From Ctenosaura bakeri (lineage: Eukaryota; Chordata; Lepidosauria; Squamata; Iguanidae): a stretch of DNA of 64,000 nucleotides. The translations under genes and the position numbers were made by a program. The first letter of the stretch is position 1. Each line of letters opens with the position of its first letter. The stretch is from NCBI GenBank assembly GCA_948474755.1, contig CAOLHI010002525.1, forward strand, positions 62,001-126,000, given 5' to 3'. Below the pieces are notes generated by a model. The model was not told the DNA's origin. It saw only the letters and a list, made by a program, of their open reading frames with translations, and made no database searches. Shown here one piece after another: positions 44,097-56,977 of this stretch.

Positions 44097-46903
44097 GATC
44101 AAGCAAGGGGAAAAAGTATGTTAACACTAAAACCAAATGTTCCTATTGTTTAACTAGTATATTATTGCTGAAGCACTTGAGCACTTATAATCAAACTCCA
44201 GATTTTTTTTTTAAGCTCAATAGAAATTGTTTCTTAAATGTTCCATGAGACAGGATGTGGCACACAATCATTGGGAAGGAGAGGAGAAAGGACAGCTCAG
44301 AGGTAAAGGGACAGGAGGAAGCACTCTGTCAGTGAGTGAATTCATGGTTCTTTCTTCTCCCTCGAGATGAAAGAGGTCGTTTCATCCTTGTCTTATTGTC
44401 TTCTTGCTCTCTCTCCTCCACATTAATAAGCAGTGAAAACAGCAATGGCTCCTCCTAGGGCTTGGCAGCTGTGGGGTCAGGGGAGAGATAGACTTTGCAT
44501 GTTGACCAAAGGTTCCTTTTGCCTTAACCAAAAAAAGGCATCTACATGGAGGTGAGTGCAGAGCTATATGTAGGATGTTGGCCTACATGTGTTGCCTTGT
44601 GCAAGTTAGGGCACGATTTTGTCCTTTTTCTCAGGTAGCAAAATGACTTTGGTCATCCTTGGTTTTTAAATGGTTTCTTTGGCTCGGATGGTTAAAAATC
44701 TGTTGGGTTCTGGGATTATGTGCTAGGTAAATATGTCTGTTTTGCAAGGAGGACTTGTCATGCTATGATCTACTTATTTTGAAACTATTTGATATGAATA
44801 CACACACACACACACACACACATGCATACATATATATGTATCCATCCTTCAGTTAAATTGTGGGCTCCATTTGAACTAGCAGATTAAAGCCCTGTTATGA
44901 AAATTTTTAACACATGAGACACATGCAAGTTGGTTTTATTTTGCTTTAAAACTCTGACATTTTGAGTCTCCTCAGGGAGAAAATCAGGATAGAAATAAAG
45001 ATAATAATAATAATAATGACACTGAAGTATCCTAACATCACAAATGATACATCCTAAGTGACTTAAAGTAGAGTTAAAGCAAAAGGCATTTTTTTAAAAA
45101 AAAATCTATATAATGAAGTGGGCGGGGAACAGAGCAGATGAAACTCTTCACAGTCATGCATAAAGGCATTCTCTCTCATTTCCAGTCCAATTTACTAGAG
45201 AGGAAAAACACCACCATTAACTTAGAGTAGTTTGAAAAAAAAACCCTACTCAAGTTGGAAGTGGAGTATCAATAATGAGGACAGGAACCTTTGTGAAATG
45301 GTCTTTTAAGTTATAATGACAAATATTTATACTGATATATGAACCTTTGACCTTACCAAATACATTTCAACCATAATGGTCTCAGCCAGCTGACACTGGC
45401 TTTGTAGCACACTCAAGTGTTAAAAGAGATCTTCTATTGCTTTCTATAAAAGAGCTGTGGTTAGAAGAAAAGGAAACATCAGAGTGAGATGGTTGGAGGG
45501 GTCCACCAGGACCATCTGCAAAACAGCTCAGCTCTTCAGAAACCTTTCCAGACTTGGAATTCTTCACAGTGTTGTTCCTTTCTTCACTACATTAAAAAAC
45601 CGAGCCATTTTGGCACTATATAGAACTGCCTGGAGCCAGAAGAAAAGAAATAATCCTGTATTTTCCTTCAGTGGAAACAGCTCTCTTGACATTGACGAGA
45701 GAGTCTGATGTAGTAGTCGCAGACTGGAGGAACTGGAAGGTGTTTGCATTCCTATTCATTTCTGACTCATTGCAGTGAAAAGATGTGGCTATATGATAAA
45801 GGAAGACAATGGCATTTGCTAGTGTTGGTGGCTAATTTAACAAGGACCACAAAACCAGACCTGGGAGCTAGATACAGTCCCAGGGCCACCTCTTGCCAAC
45901 TCCTGTTATAGCTTTTTCTGTAATACAATCTTCATATACACCCTAAAGATTTCAGAAGGAAGTTACTGTTCTGTTGTGTATTGTAACTGCCTTTTATATA
46001 GCTGTTTGCTATTGTGACATAGATGTTTGATGAATGCAAATGTGTATGCCTTTTTGGAGGAAAATGGAGTACTACATCATCATTATCTTCATCAATATCA
46101 GGAGGGACTACTGTTAGGATTAAGTAGGCTGCACTTAATCTGCAGGAGAACCTGTAGAACCCCAAGCCACTGCAATACCCTCTGAAAAAAAAATCTTAGG
46201 GTGGATGGGGAGCATTTTCCCCCTTCTCTACCTCCCACCCCACCAAGGAAAATCCTCTTTTACCACAGGAGGTTACTTGGAAATCAACTGCCAGGTCACA
46301 TCCTGATTAAAAAAAAAGGTTCACTTTTGAGTCTAAAATGGGTTTGGGGTACCACACACATGGGGAAAAAAATACCCTTAGAGGGTATTTGGTGGCTTGT
46401 GGATGGTGTGGAACCCTTTGCACTACAAAAATGTCCTTGGAACACAGGTTCCCCATCACTCCAATCTATAGAAATGAAATTAAGTTTCTGACTGACTCTG
46501 TTACTACACCATGTAAAAATGGCCCAGTGGATTTTTGCCAATTTTGGAAAGTGCTGTATGTTTGGAACGGTCTTACTTAAAATATAGGGTATGTTACATA
46601 CACAAAATTCATTTCAGAGATTCCTGGAGAGGCATCCCAACTATTTTTATTCACATATAGTAGTGTGGCACTTCATTTGAAAGACTGCAGTGTGCTAAGT
46701 TAAGAGGTCACATTTTCTGAAATTTTGCCATGTATAAAACAGCCAGATGGATTTTCAATAAATTTGGATAGGATTTTAGAATCGTCTAACATATAGGCTA
46801 TTTGACATACACAACTTTCACCCTGAGAGGTCCGATGGAGATCCCAATTATCCTTTTTTCCCCCCATACAGAGTAGTGTGTTTGGCAGCCAATCAGGAGA
46901 GAC
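44097..46903. other. Non-coding tract
   Basis: An (AC)n run is at 44800-44822 and a (TAA)n run at 45002-45018. A short hAT-like edge ('CCCAGGGCCACCTCTTGCC') is near 45878-45900. No exon is recognised. Confidence 0.35.
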
Positions 46904-46906
46904 CTG

Positions 46907-47303
46907 GACCCTTTTTGCATCTTACTTTTTTCCGTGATGGGGGAGGGCATCTTGCGCGAGAAGCCTCCTTCGCGAGGCTGCTGCTTCCTCCCTCCTTCCT
47001 TCCGCAGGGCGCTTCGTGATGACGTGACCGTCGCATGAGCGCCCCTTCCTTCTTTCCGCAGGGCACTGTGGGAGCTGTAGGCTCCGCGGGGAAAGGAAGC
47101 GCTTCCCGCCCAGCTCGCCGATGCACCGAGGTAAGTGCTCGAGGGCGGCGCGAGCATTGCACGAGCATGGGCTATTTTCGGCTTCAAGCCGAAAACCAAA
47201 AAATACGCCCCTGCCCCGCTCCAGCCTCGTGAGCGCAGCGCAAGTGGGAGTGCGTTGTGTGCAGCGGCGCTCGCGCAAAAAACAACAACGTGCGAACAGG
47301 GCC
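46907..47303 (-). mobile_element. CpG-rich MITE, subfamily 2, copy F
   Basis: The ends are GACCCTTTTTGCAT and GTGCGAACAGGGCC, slightly decayed, with a perfect 3-bp duplication CTG (46904-46906, 47304-47306). It is inverted relative to copies C and D. The central palindrome is TTTTCGGCTT/AAGCCGAAAA. The CTG duplication shows that the target is not limited to AT-rich triplets. Confidence 0.8.
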
Positions 47304-47306
47304 CTG

Positions 47307-50300
47307 CTCTCTCAAGGGCAACTGAGACTAATGCACAGTGTGAGAAATGTGAGAATACCCAGAAATAGCCATCCTTTAAAGCACTTGAAACTGAACATTT
47401 ATTTAAGATGTTTAATCATTCTCCTAAGCAACATTGGCACTACTACTAGCTAGTAGACATAAGCAAGATAAAAATACAACAATATTGACTTTTGTGGTGC
47501 CATCTCAGCTTTCTTCTCCAGTGTAACAGCAAATATTGTAATAAGCTGTCCACTGATAGACAATTTTATTGTGAGTAATTAAACAAATTACTATCTCCAG
47601 GAAAACATGATATAGGAGCCAAATATTCTTCTGGATCCTTATGATTCAAAGTGGGAGTTTAACCAGAAAACTCAGCACAATATATATAGAAGCGGGTAGA
47701 GGGATTACAAGATGAACAGTCTTTAAAGTATAGCATGGTGCCAGATATCTAATTTTCAGGAATTTGTCCCCCTCTCCCTCCCCATCTCTCTCTTTTAACC
47801 TAGCAAAGAGTCAACTCAATTTGTGGATTAGCTGGAAGTGGAAAAGGAAGGAAGAAGAAAAAAAGGAGGGGAAGGCAGCTGACATTTTAAGCTAGAAAAT
47901 CTCTCTACAGAAAACAGATTTCTCTTTGCAATCAAGATAACTTAACAACCATAAACACGTTGTCAGAGGGAAAAATTACATTTTGCTGTAGCACAGACCA
48001 CATACAGATGGCTGATTTCTCTTTCAAGTTCAAGCACACAAAAGAGTTGTTTATACATTTCAGCAACTGACCCAGGCTGGCATGACAATCTTCAAGATCC
48101 GAGCAAGGATGGCTAAAGGGCTTTCAAAATGCTTCTTGGCAAGGAACACAGGATAACAATCAGAGGATGTATAAATAGCTCCAACTGTTGATAAGGGGGA
48201 AAGATGAAGTTGCTGCTTCAGATAATTTTCAATCCAAGCCTGTTTACAGAGATGCAATCACTCTTTTTTTTTTTTTTGGTTGTGCTTATTGCCTGATCCT
48301 CCAGGTACAGAATCTTTAAACATACTGTATCTTCCTGCATGCTTGGCATGGTCTATGCAGAGTAGATGCTATGGGTATAATCCTATGCAATATGAATATA
48401 ACTATAAAATATGGATAAATCCATGTATTTTGCTTTCTCCCACATTCAGGTATTTTTAATCTAAAGTTCTTTCCATTGACTTTATGAAGAAATTGGTGAA
48501 TTATAGTAAATTCACAATGACAATGAACCGAATTAAATTCCCAGTCATCTGCATTGGGGAAATTCAATAGATACAGCTATTCCCAGTATGAAGAGAATAA
48601 TGTTTTACCTGACTTCTGTTTAGCTGTTAAAGATGAGGATTCTTTTTTTTTTTGGGGGGGGGAACAAAAGAAAGAGAGAAAGTGTGTCATCTTAATTCAG
48701 TGTCATAAACATTCAAAGCCAGACTTTTCAGAAAAGCTCTCAAAATGGGCAAATCTGCCACTTTTGCTTTATCCTACATTATTTTTTTTAAATGACCTTC
48801 TTACAACACATTTATGAAGGAAATTGTAAAACAGGGAAAGTTCCACCATGCCTAGACTCAGAAAAATGTGAAAGGTTCTTCCTCTATTCCAGCTACCACT
48901 GCCCTGGTTGTAGAAGGAGAGAAAGAAGGGGCTGCTTCTGCTGGACTTAACCCCCTCCTCCACTTGCCATCCCCTTTCCTTGAGTGTTGTGTTTTTAGAT
49001 TGTAAACCTGAGGTCAGGGAACATTTTTTTTTCTTATTCTTTTTCTTGTAAAGCATCAAGGACAGGGATGGTGGTATATAAATAAAAGTTCTTAACAAAA
49101 AACAGACCAACTAACATTTTAACCCGATAACCCTCTGTAGCTACACTAAGATATTTCTATGGCCACACACTGTAATTTCACCAGTGTTGCTGTTGCATTA
49201 GCACAGAATAAGATTTCATTTAGGAGTTCATTTAACCTTAACAAATGTGTTTCCAAGGCAGACTGAACTAGTTAATGATAGATTTGAAATGTTGTGAATG
49301 TTAGAAGGGTGCACAGGGATGAGAAGGTTGATGAAAGCTATTAGTTATGACAGAAAATATGGTATTGGAAAGAGGAAGTAGCTTCATGGGGCTTCTACAG
49401 TGCTCTTTCATCCTTCCAATTAACCTGGAAATATAACGTTCTCTATGAATCAGCTTATGATAGAGAAAATATTACCTGCTTCTCTAAGATATTCCAAAAA
49501 AGTTGAATTGTTTTTGTCATCTGCCTATTACCGTAGTGACAACTGGTGGCTGACGTTAGTGGGGCTCTGAATCTACTCTTGGTTTTCATCAACACTGTAG
49601 AAAAATTACTCCAGGCAACAAACTCTCTCCCCCAAAATAGGTCCAGCACATTTGATAGAGCCTTTAAAGTTCAGACTGAAACATACAGAGGATTCACCAC
49701 CTTGCTGCCATCAATGTTTATTATGACAAAACATTCTCACCATGGTGCCAGCCCACTGTTTTGGATTATAACTCCCATCAGCTCCAGCTAGCATGGTCAA
49801 TGGTCAGGAATAATGAGAGCTATAGTACAAAATAGCAGTCAGGTTTGGAGAAGTGTGGTGAGATATCTGTCTGCCTTCCTTACAAAAATTAAACCCCAAA
49901 CCAAAAGAATCAGGATCTGGTGTTACTGTGAATTCTCTTAGTTCTTCCAGGTCAGTTGAGATAGTAGTTGGTATCCAGGTGGCTGCATAACCATGCAAGC
50001 ACCCTGTCTGGGGCAAAAACTAGTAGAAAAAGTTAAGACATATATGGAGATCATGATAATATATGGCTGCACAAGCAATCAAGGGCAAATCATTTAGTTG
50101 TGTTATGTTTCTTTAAAGTTGCTCCATATTTCAGAAGATACTAATGAATTTTAGTTGAAGTAATCTCTATGCTGTGTTGTTTTCCATATGCAAATCTGGT
50201 TTATTTTTAACCTCATAAAAAGTGCAGCAGTATTAACAGCACACAGGTCATATATTTTTTTATTTAAAGAAAGAAAATAGGATTTGTACCTCTAGCACTT

Positions 50301-50628
50301 GGGCAGTCCACAGAATACTGTTGCTTCTTCACTGAAGCCACACATAGAAAAATATGGAGTCACAATAGGGAACAGAGGAGCAACCCACAGCCTGAAAATC
50401 CTAGTCACACTGAAGCCTTTGTCTGTTTTCTGTGTATTTCAGAGCAAGCTCTCTGGTAGGACTGGCTTTGTTATTAGGCAGAGAGACGCATCTGCCTTAG
50501 CCAGCAAGTGAAGCGGGTCACTGAGCAACAGCACATGGACAGACCTGTGTATACCATCCTGCACTCCATAATCAATCCGCTGCCCTCAAGTGTAGCTAAT
50601 GATTCTGTGGTGTCACCACTGTGATTCA
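47307..50628. other. Long non-coding tract
   Basis: A poly-T run is at about 48265-48279. 49757-49840 ('GATTATAACTCCCATCAGC', 'GCTAGCATGGTCAATGGTCA') belongs to the hAT-linked repeat also seen at 41.5 and 35.7 kb. 49040-49085 looks like an L2-like tail ('GGTGGTATATAAATAAAAG'). No exon is recognised. Confidence 0.35.
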
Positions 50629-51165
50629 TGGAATCATAGAGTCATAGAGTTGGAAGACACACAAAGGCCATCAAGTCCAATCCCCTGCAATGCAGGGACA
50701 TACACTCAAAGCACTCCCAGCAAATCGCCATCCAGCTTCTGTTTAAAAAACTCCAAAGAAGTTGACTTCACAACACTCCACCACAGCAAATTCCATTGCT
50801 GAACAACTCTTACAATCAGGAATTTATTCCTGATGTTTAGTTGAAATATCTTTTTCCTGTTGTTTTAATCCATTGCTGCATGTCCTAGTCTCTGGAGAAG
50901 CAGAAAAAAAGCTTGCTTCATCATCAACATGATATTCCTTCAAATATTTAAACATGGCTATCATGTCACCTCTTAAACTTCTTTTCATCAGGCTAAATAT
51001 ACCTAGCTCTCTAAGCTGTACCTCATAGGGTACGGTTTCTAGACCCTTTGACATTTTGGTCGCCCTCCTCTGGACACATTCCAACTTGTCAATATCCTTC
51101 TTGAATTGTCTTGCCCAGAAATGGACACAATATTCCATGTGAGGTGAACCAAAGCAAAATAGATT
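50629..51165 (-). pseudogene. CR1 LINE 3' end, minus strand
   Basis: The left end 'AATCATAGAGTCATAGAGTT' is the complement of the CR1 3' terminus. Reading leftwards on the minus strand gives the ORF2 C-terminus: a peptide beginning near EYCVHFWARQFKKDIDKLEC and continuing through [18 protein letters not shown] to SNGLKQQEKDIS, then a frameshift. It lacks the catalytic core. It is more diverged than the copies at 21.6 and 52.5 kb and represents a different, older subfamily. Confidence 0.88.
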
Positions 51166-52059
51166 TAGCTACCAGACTGATGATCTTCTGAATGTGATAC
51201 AGAATGGGTGAAGGTAAGAGATACCATTTCATTCTTTGGCTCAAGTGGTTAAATGTTTTGAGTGAGCTTCTCCCAACTTTCGAGAATCCAGATTCTATGA
51301 AGGATGGAAATAAATTCAGCATATCATCAACTATATCACATAAAAACTGAGCACTGTTCCATTGACTGACCGCTGTAAAGTAAGTCTTTTTTGGTTGGGT
51401 GATAGTGTCTTGCTTAATTCTCATAATCCTTCACTATTTACCATGTTTTCTGAGGCTTATGGAAGTCAAAGTCTAAAACATTGGGGGGGGTGCATAAGAT
51501 TCCCAGCCCTGCTATAACCAGAACATCATTTTTAAATGGTGTAAATAACTTCATTTCTTTAAATATACAACTTCTATGCTACTTTTTGAACAAGATTGTT
51601 TCAAATAATATATAGTTCACCTTAATAAATTCACTTTGGTAAATATATTTTATGAGATTTATATGTGACATTCCTACAACGAGCATAGAGCTAAATATTT
51701 CGTTTTTATCCTAATGTTGTATCTGCAATTCCAGATGCCTTGATGGCAAAGGAGACCTCTATGAAGGTGATCCAGCAAGAGTCTGCTTTCTGCTAGCCTG
51801 AGAGTGTGAAGATGACTACTCTGCGAATCATTCACAAGATGATCTGAGCCTCAGGATTCCGACTCCTCCAGCTAGATTGCATATTTCTTTTGCCTCTCCA
51901 GTTGCAGATGGCCTCTGTAATCTCCTGCTAGTTAGGACAAAGGCTACTAATAAAGGTTTAGTTGTTGCTATCTCCCTTCAAGTTGAGGCTGACATATGAC
52001 AATGCTTTCATAGTTTTTTCTTCACAAGATTTATTCCAGGGAATTTTGCTATTGGGTTT
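51166..52059. other. Non-coding tract
   Basis: The minus strand at 51170-51424 has a moderately long open frame (a block like AVSQWNSAQFLCDIVDDML) that recalls the C-terminal 'WN' region of LINE ORF2 proteins but cannot be assigned. Confidence 0.3.
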
Positions 52060-52170
52060 CTCTAAGGCTGAATGAATGTCTTGCCTAAGGCCACTCAGTG
52101 AGTTTTCATGGCTGAGCAGGGATTCAGAACTTGGTCCCCCAGACTCCTTGTCCAGCACTCAAACCACAAC
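52060..52170 (-). mobile_element. MIR/CORE-like SINE relic
   Basis: 'GCCTAAGGCCACTCAGTGAG', 'CATGGCTGAGCAGGGATTCA' and 'CCAGCACTCAAACCACAACCAC' match the tRNA-related half of CORE-type SINEs read on the minus strand. Confidence 0.6.
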
Positions 52171-52489
52171 CACAACACCTGACAACAACAGACTGCCATT
52201 GCATGCAGCAGGGCACCTCCATAAATAATGTCCAACAACTTCCCTTTCTCTTGGAAATCATACTTTGGCTACCTAGACAACAACTGTCTCCAAACTTCTT
52301 TAAATCACATGTGTCAGAAATGTCTAGGCCAAGAGGTAAGAAGTGAATGGCCATCCACAGGTTGTTGGGCTGCAATTCCCCTTAACTGTATAACCAGCAT
52401 AATCACTACTAAGAGATCACAGGAATTACAGTCCAGCAACACTGAAAGCAACACACATTCCCCAAAGCAGATCTAAGCATTACGGGTAG

Positions 52490-54541
52490 CCATGATTCAA
52501 ATAGAGGGTCTTACATGCTTAGTCCACAGGCTGCTATGGTGGACAATTACCTCCATCATCTGAAGAAACCAGAATGGTTGACTAAAGAACTCTCAGCTGA
52601 GCTAAGTGTTAAGAGAAACATGTACAGGAAATGGAAGAAGGGGGAAACCACCAAAGAAGAATTTAAGCAAGTAGCCAGGAGATGTAGGGAGGAAGTCAGA
52701 AAGGTTAAAGCACAGAACTAACTTAGGTTAGCCAGAGACATTAAAAACAATAAAAAGGGCTTTTTAAAATATGTCCACAGCAAAAGAAGAAAGAAGGAGA
52801 CGATAGGGTCGCTGCACAGAGAAGATGGCGAATTACTCACAGGGGGAAGAGAAAAGGCAGAAATACTTAACACCTTCTTTGCCTCAGTTTTTTCCCAGAA
52901 GGATACAAGCACTCAGCCTGGTGGTTGGGGACCAGGTGAGGAAGCAGGAGAAATGAGGCACATAATAGGTTGAGAGGTGGTACAGGAACACCTGGCCACA
53001 CTGGATGAATTCAAGTATCCAGGGCCAGATAAATTGCATCCAAGGATATTAAAAGAACTGACAGAGGTCATTTCGGAACCGCTTGCTATAATTTTTGAGA
53101 AATCTTGGAGGACAGGAGAAATTCCAGCAGACTGGAAGAGGGCAAATGTTGTCCCCATCTTCAAGAAGGGAAAAAAAGAGGACCCAAATAATTATCACCC
53201 AGTCAGCCTGACATCAGTACCCGGAAAGATCCTGGAGCAGATCATTAAGCAGTCAGTTTCTAATCACTTAGAAAGCAATGCGGTAATCACGAGAAGTCAA
53301 CATGGATTTCTCAAAAATAAGTTTTGCCAGACTAATCTTATCTCTTTTTATGATAGAGTTACTAGCTTGATAGATGAAGGGAATGCTGTGGATGTAGCTT
53401 ATCTCGATTTCAGTAAGGCCTTTGACAAAGTTCCCCATGACATTCTTGCAAAGAAGCTAGTAAAATTCGGGCTGGACAGGGCTACTATTAGTTGGATTTG
53501 TAATTGGTTGACCGACTGAACCCAAAGGGTGATCATGAATGGCTGCTTTTCATCCTGGAGAGAAGTGACTAGCAGGGTGCCACAGGGTTCTGTCCTGGAC
53601 CCAGTGCTGTTCAATATTTTTATCAATGACTTGGATGAAGGAATAGAGGGCATGCTCATCAAATTTGCAGATGACACAAAATTGGAAGGGGTTGCTAATA
53701 CGCCAGAGGACAGGATCAACATTCAAAATGACCTGGATAGATTGGAGAGCTGGGCCAAGGCTAACAAAATGAAATTCAACAGAGAGATGTGTAAGGTCCT
53801 ACACTTAGGTAGAAAAAATGGAATACAGAAATATAGGATGGGGGACACGTGGCTGGATAGCAGTACATGTGAAAGGGATCTAGGAGTCTTCATAGACCAC
53901 AAGCTGAACATGAGTCAGCAGTGTGATGTGGCAGCCAATGCAATTCTCGGCTGCATCAATAGAAGTATGGTGTCTAGATCGAGGGAGGTACTGGTACCAC
54001 TCTACTCTGCTTTGGTTAGACCTCATCTTGAATACTGTGTCCAGTTCTGGGCACCCCAATTTAAGAAGGCTGTTGACAAGCTGGAGCAAGTCCAGAGGAA
54101 GGCAACCAAAATGGTGAGAGGCCTGGAAGCCATGCCCTATGAGGATAGACTTAGAGAGCTGGGTATGTTTAATCTACAGAAGAGAAGGTTAAGAGGGGAC
54201 ATGATAGCCATGTTTAAATATTTGAAGGGATGCCATGTAGAGGAAGGAGAGGGCTTGTTTTCTGCTGCTCCAGAGACCAGGACAAGGAGCAATGGATTCA
54301 AGCTGCAGGAAGGAGATTCCACCTGAACCTCAGGAAGAACTTCCTGACAGTCAGGGCTGTCCGGCAGTGGAATATGCTGTCTTGGAGTGTAGTGGAGTCT
54401 CCTTCCTTGGAGGTTTTTAAGCAGAGGCTGAATGGCCATCTGTCGGGAGTGCTTTGAGGGTGTTCCTGCATGTCAGGGCGTTGGACTGGATGGCCCGTGT
54501 GGTCTCTTCCAACTCTACATTTCTATGATTCTATGATTCTA
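52490..54541 (+). pseudogene. CR1 LINE, longest copy: ORF2 reverse transcriptase region and 3' end
   Basis: ORF2 of CR1 encodes an endonuclease and a reverse transcriptase that copies its RNA at the target site. The endonuclease is missing here (5' truncation near 52490). One frame runs from about 52515 to 54326. It includes the thumb-side linker (WLTKELSAEL), the finger block (GPDKLHPRILKEL, ANVVPIFKKGKKEDPNNY), catalytic motif A (AYLDFSKAFDKVPHD), motif B (VPQGSVL) and motif C (FADDTKL). Three in-frame stops break it: TAA 52719, TGA 52971 and TGA 53517. A 1-base deletion near 54310 shifts the frame, and the C-terminus continues to 54457 in the next frame. Two or three codons are missing near 53935 relative to the 21.6-kb copy. 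The 3' end is CTATGATTCTATGATTCTAT. The copy is dead but recent enough to keep all motifs. Confidence 0.95.
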
Positions 54542-54791
54542 TCAGACATAGCTATTCCCATCTTAGTACCATCTTTCTATGGTGATAGAAATAGAAATGT
54601 GTTCCATTTCTTGTTTCACAATTTCTAGCTTTCCCTGATTCATACTTCTTGCATTCTACATTCCTACTACAACTTGTCCAACTTCAGATTTTTCTTTCAC
54701 CTCTGAGCATTTCAGCAGCTGAAATCAGGATTAGACTCAGAGGAGGGAGACATGAAAATTGGAAGAAGGAGTATCAATATACAAAGGATAC
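54542..54791. other. Non-coding spacer
   Basis: Nothing recognised. Confidence 0.35.
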
Positions 54792-54794
54792 TAT

Positions 54795-54989
54795 GGCCAT
54801 TTCCACACTACACTATTATAGTGCTATTATTCCACCTTCAACATCTTGTGGAGCTGTGGGATTTGTAGTTTTCTGAGGCCTATAAGCTCTCTGGCTGAGA
54901 ATTCTAAATGGCCCTCCCTAAATGCCAGGATTCCATAGGATGTTGAAAATAGAATAGTAGCACTATAACAGTGTAGTGCAGAAATGGCC
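54795..54989. mobile_element. Palindromic MITE (195 bp)
   Basis: The same family as 25798-25999: GGCCATTTCCACACTACAC ... GTGTAGTGCAGAAATGGCC. The flanks are TAT (54792-54794) and CAT (54990-54992), a 3-bp duplication with one mismatch. The inner half has a small deletion. Confidence 0.78.
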
Positions 54990-55134
54990 CATATTACTGA
55001 CAGAAAATAGCAAAGACTTGGCATGGCCACTGATAAAAAAGAAGAAAGTGCAAAAGCATGATGACAGTTAAATATTAAGGATATAAAAATAATGACTGCA
55101 TATGATTTATATATCTTTAAAATGGGTAATGAAT

Positions 55135-55450
55135 ACATAGAAACAGTTCAAGATTTTCTTTAGCTTGCATCATAATGGAGACTGTAGTCAAGAAATAGGA
55201 AGAAGACTGAGATTTGGAATGAGAGCGATGAAAAAAATAGATACGATCCTCAAATGTAAAGACAGATAATTAAATATCAAAGTCAGAATCATCCAGACCA
55301 TAATGTTTATGATTTCTAAAAATACTGGACAGTGAAGAAAGCTGGCAGAAAAAAAAATCAATTGAAATTTTCTACAAATATCATGGACTGCTAAAAAGAC
55401 AAATGAATGGGACCCAGAGTGAATCAAGCATTCTTACCAGAAGCCAAAAT
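55135..55450 (+). pseudogene. BovB (RTE) LINE ORF2 C-terminal fragment
   Basis: 'CATAATGGAGACTGTAGTCA', 'GAAGAAGACTGAGATTTGGA', 'ATCAAAGTCAGAATCATCCA', 'CTGGACAGTGAAGAAAGCTG' and 'AAGACAAATGAATGGGACCC' match, in order, the region downstream of the reverse transcriptase motifs in BovB. The frame is broken by deletions and the 3' UTR is missing; an A-rich stretch and a tetranucleotide array follow. BovB supplies the enzymes for SINEs that share its 3' tail. Confidence 0.8.
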
Positions 55451-55502
55451 AATAAAATAAAATAAAATATTGAAAGCAAATTAAACAAATCACATCCAGA
55501 AA

Positions 55503-55538
55503 GATGGATGGATGGATGGATGGATGGATGGATGGATG

Positions 55539-55577
<39 letters not shown>
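55503..55577. repeat. (GGAT)n then (GATA)n microsatellite
   Basis: About nine GGAT units pass without a break into about nine GATA units. Confidence 0.92.
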
Positions 55578-56774
55578 TTAAAGTTCTCAAAATAGCTATA
55601 TAGTTAATATACAGATAGTCAAATTATCCACATCTAGTTAAATACTAATTCACCTTGGCCAACAGAGAAATCCTATTTATGTTCAAGTGACACTGTGTCC
55701 CATGGGTAAGGCAGTAAAGAAGGGCGTTTTCTTTTGGCATTTGCCATTGTTATTAATACTTCTTATTACTCAAGTTTTTCAGTACTAAGGAATGTCCAAC
55801 ATCTGGTTTGCCAAATTAAATATACCTCTATTGAATAGAAGGGCAAAGAGTTTTGAACATGAGAAGAGAAGGGCGGAATTCTTAACAGGGCTGTCACCCC
55901 CCTGGGTGTTTGTGCACATTAAATGTTAATCCAGGTTTCTTGGCTTCTTTCCTAACACATCCACAGCATTAATCCATGTCGAAATAGTTCCTGAACATTT
56001 TGAGGCAATCATCTTGTGTAAATTGATGTTGACACCCTAATTCCTAAGGAATTACAGAAGAAAAGAAAATATCCCATTGTATTGATAATTCCACCTTTTA
56101 ACATTGTGTCAAGTCCTTATGGCAGGCTTTTCTTTTCAAGATGAATCATTGATATAATATCTGAGAGAAATATTGTTGCAAATGCTACAGCTTTCTCAAA
56201 CTTTGCAAGATACTCTGTCCAAACAGGTTAAGTTTTAATGTTTTAAAAGCTTCTGGATATCATTCTTTCCCTTGCATCTCCCTTAGGCCCTTTTCTTAAT
56301 ATATTATTGTTTTATTTTCCTACTTCTTGAGCAGTTAGACAACTCAGAGTCAGCCTTGTGAAGAAATATTCTTCAAGATTTACAGATTAGTCCTATATGT
56401 ATCCACTCAAAAGTAAGTCCTATTGAATTCATTGTGTCTCATACTTTGCTACAGCAGGACTGACAAACTTTAGCAGATCTTGGGACCTGTTCCTCCCCAG
56501 AACCCTGCCACGTTGATCTGAATCCTCCCCATGAAGCATGAAAAGCCACATTGCAGTTTTAGAGATATATTTTTTTAAATTTAGGTGTATAGGGAGCACT
56601 TCATAGTATGATTCTCTTTGTTTTAATTAGAGACTGCAGTATATCTTACTTCCACTGATATTTCATGGCCATGATTTGGCAGTGGAAAAGAGCACATGCA
56701 TGAAGGACAGTAGTTTCCAAGAATGGAAACTGGGAGAAGGGGGAAGCTCAGGAATTGTGTTTAAAACTGCGGTC
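55578..56774. other. Non-coding tract
   Basis: 56377-56445 resembles the common 'agtaagtcctattgaattcattg' squamate repeat. Nothing else is recognised. Confidence 0.35.
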
Positions 56775-56777
56775 TTA

Positions 56778-56977
56778 GGGCATTTCTGCACTACACTGTT
56801 ACAGTGATATTATTCCACTTTCAACATCCTATGGAATCCTGGGGTTTGCAGTTTAGGGAGGGGCATTTAGAATTCTCAGCCAGAGAGCTCTTTGGGCTCA
56901 ATAAACTACAAACCCCAGAATTCCACAGGATGTTGAAAGTGGAATAATAGCACTACAATAGTGTAGAGTGGAAAGGT
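56778..56977. mobile_element. Palindromic MITE (200 bp)
   Basis: 'GGGCATTTCTGCACTACAC' on the left and 'GTGTAGAGTGGAAAGG' on the right. The halves are inverted copies ('AGAGAGCTCTTTGGGCTC' at the centre). The left flank is TTA; the right end is eroded. Confidence 0.72.

Noticed and set aside
51089..51424. 111-codon minus-strand frame
   Set aside because: Its C-terminal part overlaps the CR1 3' region, and the rest has only a vague LINE-like 'WN' block, too weak to call.
54649..55138. Frames across 54.6-55.1 kb
   Set aside because: They run through the palindromic MITE and AT-rich spacer and have no domain or splice support.
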